64,000 nt of DNA from Advenella incenata (GTDB lineage: Bacteria > Pseudomonadota > Gammaproteobacteria > Burkholderiales > Burkholderiaceae_B): contig NZ_SHKO01000002.1 in the NCBI RefSeq assembly GCF_004217095.1, positions 1,027,599 to 1,091,598 of the forward strand. The letters run 5' to 3'. The notes beneath the pieces were generated by a model. That model was not told the DNA's origin. It saw nothing but the letters and a program-made list of their open reading frames with translations, and made no database searches. The number at the start of each line of letters is the position of its first letter. The first letter of the stretch is position 1. This document shows, piece after piece, positions 43,123-51,543 of this stretch. Position numbers and translations under genes: made by a program.

Positions 43123-44829
43123 ATGCAAGATCAAGATATAACCCCTGCTGGGGAAGGTGCTATTATTGAAGAGCCGCTTATACTTGGTTCAGCTGATGCA
43201 GTTCAATGGGATGTCGAAGCCGATGTAATTGTTGTTGGCTTCGGAGGCGCAGGTGCCTGCGCGGCGATCGAAGCTGCAGATCAGGGCTGCAATGTTGTTA
43301 TCGTTGATCGCTTCGAAGGCGGTGGAGCTACTGCCTTGAGCGGTGGAGTCCATTATGCTGGCGGAACGAAAGTTCAAGCTGAAGCGGGCATTGTAGACCG
43401 TGCTCAAGACATGTACAACTACTTGCGGATCGAGACTGGAGATGCCGTGAGTGATGAAACATTATTGCGCTTTTGCCACGAAAGCGGCTCAAACATAGAA
43501 TGGCTTCGATTTCTGGGGGTTGAGTTCGGTGGGAACCCATATACAAGCAAGACAGTATACCCGCCGGATGGTCATTTCCTTTATTATTCTGGAAACGAGC
43601 CATTGCCAGCATATGCTGCTAAAGCAAGACCGGCAGTACGAGGCCATCGCGTCGTCGGCAAGGGTTATACCGGTCACGTCTATTTTTCCATATTAAAAAA
43701 GGCGGTAGAACAACGCTTCATTCCTATACAGCGCCATACAAAAGTAGTCCGCTTAGTTCAGGATACTGATCGACGAGTAATAGGTGTTGAAGCGATAGCA
43801 CTGCCGGTAAGACATCACAAAGATCATCTTCGGCAATATAAAAACGTTGGCCCAATGCCGTTCACTTTCGAAAAGGCCGAAAAATCTATCGCTCGAGCCC
43901 GGACATTAGAGAATGAAAATGGGCTACGTATTCGCTTGCGAGCAAGGCGGGGAGTGATATTAACAACTGGTGGTTTCTGTTATAACACCCATATGCTTAA
44001 ACAGTATATGCCGAACTATGCTAAGTTTGCCTCAGCGATGTTGCGTATGGGATCAATGGGTTGCGACGGCAGTGGCATTCAACTTGGACAATCTGTTGGT
44101 GGTGAAGGCCGCAAACTGTCGAACAACTTCTACGGCCGAATCATTTCTCCCCCCGCGGCATTTGTCGAAGGTATGATCGTCAATCGGCATGGCCGGCGTT
44201 TTTATAACGAGGATGCCTATAACGCTGAATTAGGCGAGGCCATTGCTGAGCAACCGGACGGAATGGCTTGGCTGATCCTGGACGCCGAGGTGTGGCGCAA
44301 GTTGCGTAAGCAATTGGTGCCGAAGGGTGATGGTCAATTCGTCCAGTGGTATCTCCCCGCGTTGGTTAATGTGATTTTCGGGGGCAGCCGTAAAGGGCGA
44401 ACGCTGTACGCACTAGCAAAAAAATGCGGAATCGATGAAAGGGGGTTGCAGGAAGAGGCTCAGACCAGTCACGCTACCATAGCATCTGGTCACGGTGATC
44501 CCCTTGGGAAATCGAGCGATTATTTTCGTGCCTTGGGTGAAGGCCCATACCATGCAATTAATATGTCCGTTTGGAATAAATTCATGTTAGCGCCGTTCCT
44601 GACTCTCGGGGGACTCACCGTGGGAGAGATGAGCGGGCAAGTCATCAGCGTCGATGGCAAGCCGATCCATGGACTGTATGCAGCTGGTCGCGCCGCCATC
44701 GGCGTATGTGCTAACCGATATATGAGTGGCATGTCTCTCTCCGATGGGGTGTTTTCTGCACGCCGTGCAGCGCGTCATATCGCCGGCAGAACGCTTGACA
44801 CGGAATGCCCTGCTGGAGACTTCAGCTAA
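43123..44829 (+). CDS. KstD/fumarate-reductase-like FAD flavoprotein (second)
   Basis: Flavoprotein of 568 residues: FAD motif VVGFGGAGACAAIEA, GGATALSGGVHYAGGT, GVILTTGGFCYN, and C-terminal GLYAAGRAAIGVCANRYMSGMSLSDGVFSGRR-like end. It belongs to the same superfamily as the protein at 38525 but to a different branch, and probably acts on a different ring or chain position. It starts the operon with thiolase, ligase and DinB-type protein. Reaction and substrate are not inferable beyond FAD-dependent dehydrogenation or reduction. Confidence 0.78.
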   Translation: MQDQDITPAGEGAIIEEPLILGSADAVQWDVEADVIVVGFGGAGACAAIEAADQGCNVVIVDRFEGGGATALSGGVHYAGGTKVQAEAGIVDRAQDMYNYLRIETGDAVSDETLLRFCHESGSNIEWLRFLGVEFGGNPYTSKTVYPPDGHFLYYSGNEPLPAYAAKARPAVRGHRVVGKGYTGHVYFSILKKAVEQRFIPIQRHTKVVRLVQDTDRRVIGVEAIALPVRHHKDHLRQYKNVGPMPFTFEKAEKSIARARTLENENGLRIRLRARRGVILTTGGFCYNTHMLKQYMPNYAKFASAMLRMGSMGCDGSGIQLGQSVGGEGRKLSNNFYGRIISPPAAFVEGMIVNRHGRRFYNEDAYNAELGEAIAEQPDGMAWLILDAEVWRKLRKQLVPKGDGQFVQWYLPALVNVIFGGSRKGRTLYALAKKCGIDERGLQEEAQTSHATIASGHGDPLGKSSDYFRALGEGPYHAINMSVWNKFMLAPFLTLGGLTVGEMSGQVISVDGKPIHGLYAAGRAAIGVCANRYMSGMSLSDGVFSARRAARHIAGRTLDTECPAGDFS

Positions 44830-44872
44830 AAATGCTTGTGTCCATTGGACGAACACAAAATAGGAGCCTCAT

Positions 44873-46114
44873 ATGAGGGATGTATATGTAGTCGGTACTG
44901 CAATGACAGCATTTGGGCGGTTCGCAGATGCCACTGTAAAAGGCCTGACCGAGTTCGCAGTCTCGGCTGCGATCAAGGACTCAGGTCTCGTGCACTCTAA
45001 TATTGGTGCAATTTTTTACTCCAATACTTCGCAATCTCCGCTCGAGGGGCAACACATGATTGCGGGGCAAGTTGCGCTGCGACCGCTCGGTTTCGAACGC
45101 ATACCAATTATCAATGTTGAGAATGCGTGTGCGAGTTCGACCAGTGGCCTTCATGCGGCCTTCGCCTACATTCGCGCAGGCATGTGCGATGTGGCTTTGG
45201 TCGTTGGCGTTGACAAAATGACACACCCGGATAAGGCAAAAAGTCTTGCACTATTCGATGGTGCTTGGGATGTTCATTGCGCTGATACGGCCTATGCGAA
45301 GGTCATGGAGATGGGAAGAGGTATTTCCTCCCCTTCAGATCAAGAGGACTTAGCGAATCGCAGTGTGTTCATGGACATCTACGCTGCTCTCGCACGTTTT
45401 CATATGAAAACGTTCGGAACCACTGAGCGGCAAATTGCTGCTGTCTCCTCAAAGAACCACTATCATTCCACCTTCAATCGGCTCGCGCAATATCAGAAGA
45501 ATATGACCATCGAGGAGGTATTAAAAGCTCCTATGATAACGTGGCCGCTGACCTTGCCAATGTGTGCTCCTGTAACCGATGGAGGTGCAGCTATTGTTCT
45601 GACTGCAGGCGACGTGATGGCAGCCGAAGCTAGAAAACGCGCGGTCAAGATCCGCGCAAGCGTATTGGCTTCCGGCACCAACAGGGGCTACGAAGAGTAC
45701 GGAAAGAATATTTGCCATCTCGCAGCGACGCAGGCCTATGAGATTGCTGGTATAGAGCCGAAAGCGATTTCGGTAGCTGAGGTGCATGACGCTTCAGCTT
45801 TTGCTGAAATTTCTCAAATTGAGAATCTCGGTTTTGTTGAATTCGGCGAAGGCGGCCCTGCTAGTGAGCGTGGTGACACTAAACTGGGCGGCCGCATTCC
45901 GGTCAATGTTTCGGGTGGACTCGAATCGAAAGGTCATCCAATTGCAGCGACAGGGTTGGGGCAGATTTTCGAGTTGACACGCCAGCTCCGGGGAGAGGCG
46001 GGCGCTTCGCAGGTTCCGAATGCCCGCTTCGCTATCGCGGAGAATGGTGGGGGGTTTCACGGCTTTGAGGAAGGAGCCGCCTGCATCACAATCTTGGAGG
46101 GTCCTAGTACATGA
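44873..46114 (+). CDS. Thiolase (SCP2/acetyl-CoA acetyltransferase-like)
   Basis: Protein of 413 residues. In contrast to the protein at 30675 it keeps the thiolase residues: nucleophile C86 in NACASSTSGLHAAF, His in VAEVHDASA and the GHP of GGLESKGHPIAATG. It should therefore cleave beta-ketoacyl-CoA with CoA. It starts 43 bases after the flavoprotein and overlaps the ligase by four bases. Confidence 0.87.
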   Translation: MRDVYVVGTAMTAFGRFADATVKGLTEFAVSAAIKDSGLVHSNIGAIFYSNTSQSPLEGQHMIAGQVALRPLGFERIPIINVENACASSTSGLHAAFAYIRAGMCDVALVVGVDKMTHPDKAKSLALFDGAWDVHCADTAYAKVMEMGRGISSPSDQEDLANRSVFMDIYAALARFHMKTFGTTERQIAAVSSKNHYHSTFNRLAQYQKNMTIEEVLKAPMITWPLTLPMCAPVTDGGAAIVLTAGDVMAAEARKRAVKIRASVLASGTNRGYEEYGKNICHLAATQAYEIAGIEPKAISVAEVHDASAFAEISQIENLGFVEFGEGGPASERGDTKLGGRIPVNVSGGLESKGHPIAATGLGQIFELTRQLRGEAGASQVPNARFAIAENGGGFHGFEEGAACITILEGPST

Positions 46115-47700
46115 ACATCGCCATTCTCTTGCAAACTGCAGCGTCCTCGTTCGCACATCGGCCAGCTATTTCTTTTGGTGACCAGCTCTATGCCTCGTAC
46201 GAACAATTTGGTGACAGGGTCGCCCGGATTGCCGCTTCCATCCGGTCCGCAGGACTCGTCAAAGGCGATAGAGTAGGTATTGCCATGACCAATGCGCCCG
46301 AGTATCTCGAGATCCTATTTGGTATTTGGCATGCTGGACTTTGTGCTGTTCCTATGAATGCAAAACTGCATGAACGTGAAGTTAATTATGCACTCGAACA
46401 TTCGGGGTCTCGCTGGTGTTTCATTACACAAGATCTGTCTGTCAAGCTAGCATCGTTGCCAGAGTATGTGCCGTCAATTGAACGAGTCATTGTCGCTGGC
46501 AGCGATTCATATCGCGACCTTTTTTCGTCCACTCCCATGCCAATCGCCGAAGTCGAAGCTCGTGATCCCGCCTGGCTGTTCTATACGAGTGGCACGACCG
46601 GTAGGCCCAAAGGAGCAACATTAACCCATCACTCTTTAATGGCAATGACGCTACGCTACTTTGCTGATATCGACGAAGTCACCGAGCAAGACTGCATGCT
46701 CCACGCTGCGCCTATGTCACATGGCGGCGGGCTTTACGCCTTACCTCACATAGCCAAGGCTTCGCATCATGTCGTACCTGTTAGCACTGGCTTTGATCCG
46801 ACCGAAATTTTTGAGTTGACTCATCTCTATAATAATCTTACTTTTTTCGTCGTACCGACGATGCTTAATCGTTTGGTTAATCATCCCGCTGTATTACAAG
46901 CCAATCTCAACGGAGTTAAGACCATCTTCTACGGTGGGGCTCCAATGTATGTGGAAGATCTCAAACGCGCCATCGATACCTTCGGTCCAAAACTTGTCGG
47001 CATTTATGCTCAAGGTGAAACGCCCAATACGTTGACATTTCTGTCTAAACGAGCCCATGCCGATGTCGGTAACCCGCGGTATGAGGAGCATTTGTCTTCA
47101 GTGGGCATTGCTCGAACAGGCGTCAACCTTCGAGTCGTTGACGACCATGGCAAGGATTTGCCATTAGGCGAAATAGGAGAGATCATTACACGTAGTGATG
47201 TTTGCATGGACGGGTATTGGAATAATCCTGAGGCTACAGAAAAAACGCTGCGGGATGGTTGGCTCTTTACTGGTGATATGGGCTGCATTAGTGACGATGG
47301 TTATCTTAGTCTCAAAGATCGCTCCAAGGACTTGATCATTTCTGGCGGCAGCAATATATATCCACGCGAAGTTGAGGAAGTTTTGTTACTTCATCCTGGC
47401 GTACTAGAAGTTTCGGTCGTCGGCCGGCCCCATCACGATTGGGGAGAAGAAGTTGTTGCATTCATCGTTGTGAGATCTGGATACAATTTTTCAGTGGAGG
47501 AACTCGATGCTATTTGCATGGACAATATCGCTAGGTATAAACGGCCTAAAGAGTATATTATCCTGTCAGAATTACCTAAAAGTGACTATGGCAAGGTTCT
47601 CAAATCTGAACTTCGAAAGCTGCTCAAAAATAGCAACGATGCAAGTGAAGCGTGCCAAGTATTTACTGTCGATAGGGATTTAAATGCAGCAAGCGAGTGA
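46111..47700 (+). CDS. AMP-forming acyl-CoA ligase (second)
   Basis: Ligase of 529 residues with YTSGTTGRPKGATLTHHS, GQGE-like YAQGETPNT, the hinge LFTGDMGCISDDGYLSLKDRSKDLI and the C-terminal lysine region LPKSDYGKVLKSELR. It activates a carboxylic acid to its CoA ester. It overlaps the thiolase by four bases and the following gene by 17 bases, so the four genes 43123-48511 form one translation-coupled unit. It is not closely similar to the ligase at 32311. Confidence 0.89.
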   Translation: MNIAILLQTAASSFAHRPAISFGDQLYASYEQFGDRVARIAASIRSAGLVKGDRVGIAMTNAPEYLEILFGIWHAGLCAVPMNAKLHEREVNYALEHSGSRWCFITQDLSVKLASLPEYVPSIERVIVAGSDSYRDLFSSTPMPIAEVEARDPAWLFYTSGTTGRPKGATLTHHSLMAMTLRYFADIDEVTEQDCMLHAAPMSHGGGLYALPHIAKASHHVVPVSTGFDPTEIFELTHLYNNLTFFVVPTMLNRLVNHPAVLQANLNGVKTIFYGGAPMYVEDLKRAIDTFGPKLVGIYAQGETPNTLTFLSKRAHADVGNPRYEEHLSSVGIARTGVNLRVVDDHGKDLPLGEIGEIITRSDVCMDGYWNNPEATEKTLRDGWLFTGDMGCISDDGYLSLKDRSKDLIISGGSNIYPREVEEVLLLHPGVLEVSVVGRPHHDWGEEVVAFIVVRSGYNFSVEELDAICMDNIARYKRPKEYIILSELPKSDYGKVLKSELRKLLKNSNDASEACQVFTVDRDLNAASE

Positions 47701-48511
47701 TTTTCTGAACGAATGTAGAAACCTATATCGATTGCTTTCAACTATGGACGAACGGGATCTATTGGTCGAGACCAAGTTCAAACACTGGACAGTCTCGGAC
47801 ATTCTTCGTCATTTGATCGTCTGGGACGAAGCTGCGCGTTTGACTATGCAAAGTGCAGAAGCGTTTCAGCACTTTTTTGGCCCTATCCCTGCTTATATAG
47901 AAGCCAACCGTATCAGGTTGTTCGAACGAAAGGTTGTGCCTGAACAAGGTATCAGCCTGACAAATCGCTGGTGGAGTAATTGTCAAAAAACGGCACAACT
48001 ATACGCAACAGCTGATCCCAAAATACGTCTAAAATGGGGCGGACCGGATCTCAGTGCTCGAACCTGTATTACGTCGCGACTGATGGAAACGTGGTCTCAC
48101 AGCCAGGCAATCTATGATGAATGGGGAATCGAGCGCCTAGACCATGACCGAATCAGAAATATCGTTCAAATTGGAGTGCAAACGTTCTCCTGGACCTTTC
48201 GGAACCGTGGAATGAATCCTCCAGGTCCGATTCCTACGCTGGAGTTGACAGCCCCCAGTGGCGTCTTGTGGCGTTGGCACAATGCTGAATCTGCAGAGCG
48301 CATCCTTGGCAGTGCTACTGAATTTTGCCAAGTTGTGACTCAAACAAGAAATGTCGCAGATACCCAGTTGCAAGTCGAGGGCTTTGTGGGAGGATCGTGG
48401 ATGGCAATTGCACAATGCTTTGCCGGGCCGCCGTCTGATCCGCCGCTCCCGGGTGATCGTCGTCGCAACGTTTCGCGCGAAAGTTTGAACCCAAAAGTGT
48501 TAGATCATTAA
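47684..48511 (+). CDS. DinB-fold metal-binding protein, maleylpyruvate isomerase-like (TIGR03084 type)
   Basis: Protein of 275 residues with a DinB-like four-helix domain and probable metal ligands in DILRHLIVWDEAA and in METWSHSQAIYDEWG, followed by a C-terminal domain found in mycothiol-dependent maleylpyruvate isomerase relatives. Members of this group occur in steroid and terpene gene clusters with unknown function. A thiol-dependent isomerase or lyase role is possible, but not shown. It is the last gene of the unit and is followed by an IS-like repeat tract. Confidence 0.65.
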   Translation: MQQASDFLNECRNLYRLLSTMDERDLLVETKFKHWTVSDILRHLIVWDEAARLTMQSAEAFQHFFGPIPAYIEANRIRLFERKVVPEQGISLTNRWWSNCQKTAQLYATADPKIRLKWGGPDLSARTCITSRLMETWSHSQAIYDEWGIERLDHDRIRNIVQIGVQTFSWTFRNRGMNPPGPIPTLELTAPSGVLWRWHNAESAERILGSATEFCQVVTQTRNVADTQLQVEGFVGGSWMAIAQCFAGPPSDPPLPGDRRRNVSRESLNPKVLDH

Positions 48512-48556
48512 CTCGCCGGGCAATTACTTCTTCAATATATACGAAGGTAAGTGTCG

Positions 48557-48620
48557 AATTCCACATTAAGTGAGAATATTCCACAATTAGTGAGAATGGA
48601 ATTTCACAATTAGTGAGTAT
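48557..48620 (+). repeat. Three tandem 20-bp repeats, probable IS21-type end
   Basis: AATTCCACATTAAGTGAGAA (48557), ATTCCACAATTAGTGAGAAT (48578) and AATTTCACAATTAGTGAGTA (48600) are imperfect direct copies at about 21-bp steps. IS21-family elements carry multiple repeats of this kind at their ends. No transposase genes accompany them here, so this may be a solo end. It marks the border between the catabolic island and the iron locus. Confidence 0.5.
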
Positions 48621-48673
48621 ACTTTTTGTCGATTTTTATAGTTAGTGGAAAATCCGTATTAATACGAATTTGC

Positions 48674-48710
48674 AAACAGGCTCCCATCTTTACAGGGCAG
48701 CCTGTTTTCA
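48674..48710 (+). terminator. Hairpin terminator
   Basis: AAACAGGCT (48674-48682) pairs with AGCCTGTTT (48699-48707), followed by TCATTT. It separates the catabolic genes from the iron locus. Confidence 0.5.
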
Positions 48711-48878
48711 TTTGGCCGCTGTTAGATGGTAGAGGGCAGTTTTATACCAATCGTATTTGACACGTTTTCATATCGCGAGGGTTAATAGCAAAGCATCTAA
48801 CCAACAAGGTGGACGATTAAGAGTTTACAAATAGACATAAGTAGCTTAAAGGCTTGAATTTTTAGTATAATTAATAAT

Positions 48879-48897
48879 AGGAATCAATATCATTATC
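48879..48897 (+). promoter_or_regulatory. Probable Fur box
   Basis: AGGAATCAATATCATTATC resembles the Fur consensus GATAATGATAATCATTATC, with a perfect right half. A TATAAT sits at 48866-48871. The downstream genes are iron-uptake genes, so iron repression by Fur is expected. Confidence 0.6.
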
Positions 48898-48939
48898 ATA
48901 TAGATATTCATAATGTATTTTGGGAAGGGAGATTTACAC

Positions 48940-49344
48940 ATGTATGTCGACCAGAGCTATGTAGTTACATTCAAGCCCATTGAGTTTTTCGAGCAATCAG
49001 AAGGGGTGGATTTTGAAGCGGTATGGTATTTGACCGATAAGATTCGACAAGATGGTTCGTGGCTTGAGCCTATCATTGCAGAATCAGCATCCGGATTCAT
49101 TATGGACGGCAATCACAGATACAGAGCAGCAAAAATGCTACATCTGAACTATCTTCCGTGCATATTGCTGGCATATTCAGACCCGCGAGTAGAAGTCCTT
49201 GATTGGGATACGGCCGAGCAATTTGACCAAGCATGTGTTCAAAATGCAATCAAATCAGGAAGAGTATTTTCGTATAAAACCACACGCCACATTTTTTCTC
49301 CTCAATTACCACAAGTCGATATTCAAATTGAACATTTGCGATAG
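48940..49344 (+). CDS. ParB/Srx-fold protein, SbnI/SerK-like (possible free serine kinase)
   Basis: Protein of 134 residues from ATG 48940 (GGGAAGGGA nine bases upstream; ATG 48913 is less likely). It has the single ParB/sulfiredoxin-like domain of SerK and SbnI: an N-terminal Glu (E21) in the expected catalytic region, PIIAESASGFIMDGNHRYRAAKML with D56-G-N-H59-R60, and LPCILLAYSDPRVEVLDW. SbnI of Staphylococcus makes O-phosphoserine for the siderophore staphyloferrin B. Its place directly behind a Fur box and before a siderophore receptor fits a siderophore-linked role, though no biosynthetic genes are in view. It is not a plasmid partition protein: the HTH and dimer domains are absent. Confidence 0.6.
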   Translation: MYVDQSYVVTFKPIEFFEQSEGVDFEAVWYLTDKIRQDGSWLEPIIAESASGFIMDGNHRYRAAKMLHLNYLPCILLAYSDPRVEVLDWDTAEQFDQACVQNAIKSGRVFSYKTTRHIFSPQLPQVDIQIEHLR

Positions 49345-49383
49345 TTGAATATATGCAGTGAATCTATAATTCAAAGGCAAGTT

Positions 49384-51519
49384 ATGAAAATCTCCTTAGC
49401 TCGTAAAAAGTTAGGTTTGGCAATTCTATGTGGTTTTTCCAGCCCGTCACTTGCGCAGGTAGGTGATACTGCGCAAGTGACGAGGTTAACGCCGATCCAA
49501 GCAGTCAGCCAGCCGTCCCTACTACCCGAAGAACTCCCTGGGGGACAGACGGCGCGCGGTGGCCGAGCTGGTATTTTAGGGAACAAAGATGTTATGGATT
49601 TGCCTTTCAGTTTATCCAGTTATACCTCAAAATTATTAACAAACCAGCAGATGAGCACGGTCGCCGATGCATTGGCTTTAGATTCATCGGTGAGCGTGAG
49701 TCAAACCGGTGGGCAGGTCGATTCTTATTCGATCCGAGGCTTTCCAGTCGGTGAAGGGAATGTGGGTGAAATTGCCTATGATGGGATCTACGGAATAGCA
49801 CCAAATTATCGTGTTTTTAATGAATATGTTGAGCGCATTGAGGTCCTGAAAGGTGCAACCGGCATGTTATACGGCATGTCTCCAGACAGCGGCGTAGGAG
49901 GCGTGATTAATGTGGTACCCAAAAGGCCTTTAGAAGAGGATTTAACCGAAGTCGGTGCCACGTATGGCATGCGATCTTTATGGGGAGGCCATGTTGACCT
50001 CAGTAGGAAATTTGGAGTGGAACGCAATGTCGGTATTCGTTTCAATGGGGGCTACAAAAAAGGTGCAACTCCGGTAAAACACCAACGCAAAGAAGATACC
50101 GTAGGGGCTTTAGCACTGGACTATAACAGCGACAAACTTCGTATAAATCTGGATATGCTCTATCAGCGTGAAGATTGGAAAAATCCATCGCGTGTCTATA
50201 CTTTACCGGAAGGAGTGTCAGTACCCGATGCGCCCGATGGAGAGAATAGTCCAACCCAGCGGTGGGGATGGTCGAAGATGAAGGATCACTCCATCCTGTT
50301 TGGAGCCGAATACAACATTAATGATAATTTTTCTATTTACGGCAATGCTGGATATGGAAATTCACGCGTGAGTAGATTGTATGATCAAACGATAAATTTT
50401 ATCAACGAGAACGGTGACTTTAATACGAAGCCACGCTATGCTGAGTTTGAAGTGAAACGTAATACCGCAAGTATTGGTGCCCGAGTTAGTTTTAACACTG
50501 CAGCAATTAGACATGATGTGAATTTGCAATATAGTGCTTTGAAAGTTATTAATTATCAAGGTAGTTTAGATGGGGCCTCAATCCTCTCTAACTTATACGA
50601 CCCTATTTCTCACCCTTCTCAAGATATCGCTAGACCTGATATGCCAAAGCGCGCAGAAATTGACCTTTCTGGTATTTCGCTTTCAGACACACTTTCGATG
50701 TTTAACGAACGATTACAGCTGATTTTAGGCTTGCGCTATCAGAATGTAAATTCCAAAAACTATGATCCTGTAACAGGTGCAACAACAACTTCATATCGTA
50801 AGGATGCATTAACACCTTCTGTCGGCCTCATCTTCCGGCCCACGGATAACACAATGGTTTATGGAAGCTATATTGAAGGCCTGAGCAAGGGAGATGTAGC
50901 CCCTTCCAGTGCTTTGAATGCAGGTGAGACATTTGCTCCCTATAAAACAAAACAGTACGAACTCGGATTCAAAGCAGATATTGGAAATCTAAATGCTGGC
51001 GTCAGTCTGTTCCAGATTACTAAGCCCAGCGGCCAGCTTGAGGGCAATATATTTGATGTAAATGCGGAGCAACGCAATCGTGGCCTCGAGCTCACTCTCC
51101 AAGGGGAATTAACTAAAGGGCTTAGAGTCTTCAGTGGCGCAACTTTCCTTGATGCTGAACTAACCAAGACGAATAATCCGGCCACGAAAGGCCATCGTCC
51201 AGTGGGTGTCCCGCGGTTCCAAGCGAATCTTGGAATGGAGTGGGATGTGCCCAAAGCAACTGGTCTGACGTTAATGGGTAATGTTATATATTCCGGGAAA
51301 CAATATGTTAATCAGACGAATACAGCAAACTTGCCCGCTTGGACCCGTGTCGATGTAGGTGCACGTTACAATACTCAAATTAGTGGGAAAGCCGTGGCTT
51401 TACGAGCGAACCTGCAAAATGCCTTTAATAAAAAATATTGGTCTGGTGTAGCCTCCTACGGATCTTTCTCATTAGGAAGCCCAAGGACGCTGCTCGTCTC
51501 CGCAGAAATGGAATTTTAA
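49384..51519 (+). CDS. TonB-dependent siderophore receptor
   Basis: Outer-membrane receptor of 711 residues. The signal peptide ends FSSPSLA before QVGDTAQ. The plug domain starts at GILGNKDVMDLPFSLSSYTS and includes SYSIRGFPVGEG and RIEVLKGATGMLYG; the barrel ends in VSAEMEF with the terminal Phe. It belongs to the FhuA/FoxA/ferric-siderophore class and should import a ferric siderophore. I chose ATG 49384 since the earlier ATG at 49345 would spoil the signal peptide. A perfect 13-bp inverted repeat lies early in the coding region. Confidence 0.9.
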   Translation: MKISLARKKLGLAILCGFSSPSLAQVGDTAQVTRLTPIQAVSQPSLLPEELPGGQTARGGRAGILGNKDVMDLPFSLSSYTSKLLTNQQMSTVADALALDSSVSVSQTGGQVDSYSIRGFPVGEGNVGEIAYDGIYGIAPNYRVFNEYVERIEVLKGATGMLYGMSPDSGVGGVINVVPKRPLEEDLTEVGATYGMRSLWGGHVDLSRKFGVERNVGIRFNGGYKKGATPVKHQRKEDTVGALALDYNSDKLRINLDMLYQREDWKNPSRVYTLPEGVSVPDAPDGENSPTQRWGWSKMKDHSILFGAEYNINDNFSIYGNAGYGNSRVSRLYDQTINFINENGDFNTKPRYAEFEVKRNTASIGARVSFNTAAIRHDVNLQYSALKVINYQGSLDGASILSNLYDPISHPSQDIARPDMPKRAEIDLSGISLSDTLSMFNERLQLILGLRYQNVNSKNYDPVTGATTTSYRKDALTPSVGLIFRPTDNTMVYGSYIEGLSKGDVAPSSALNAGETFAPYKTKQYELGFKADIGNLNAGVSLFQITKPSGQLEGNIFDVNAEQRNRGLELTLQGELTKGLRVFSGATFLDAELTKTNNPATKGHRPVGVPRFQANLGMEWDVPKATGLTLMGNVIYSGKQYVNQTNTANLPAWTRVDVGARYNTQISGKAVALRANLQNAFNKKYWSGVASYGSFSLGSPRTLLVSAEMEF
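49445..49482 (+). repeat. Perfect 13-bp inverted repeat at the receptor's signal-peptide junction
   Basis: CGTCACTTGCGCA (49445-49457) and TGCGCAAGTGACG (49470-49482), separated by 12 bases. The repeat encodes the end of the signal peptide and the first residues of the mature receptor. As mRNA it would form a strong hairpin about 60 bases after the start codon. Confidence 0.8.
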
Positions 51520-51543
51520 ATCGTAGTAAAAATTTTCCCCTGT

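Noticed and set aside
48557..48620. Three short repeats as a CRISPR array
   Set aside because: The copies directly adjoin each other without spacers, and no cas genes are present.
48940..49344. Plasmid partition protein ParB
   Set aside because: Only the small N-terminal fold is present, without HTH or ParA partner, and the locus is an iron-uptake region.
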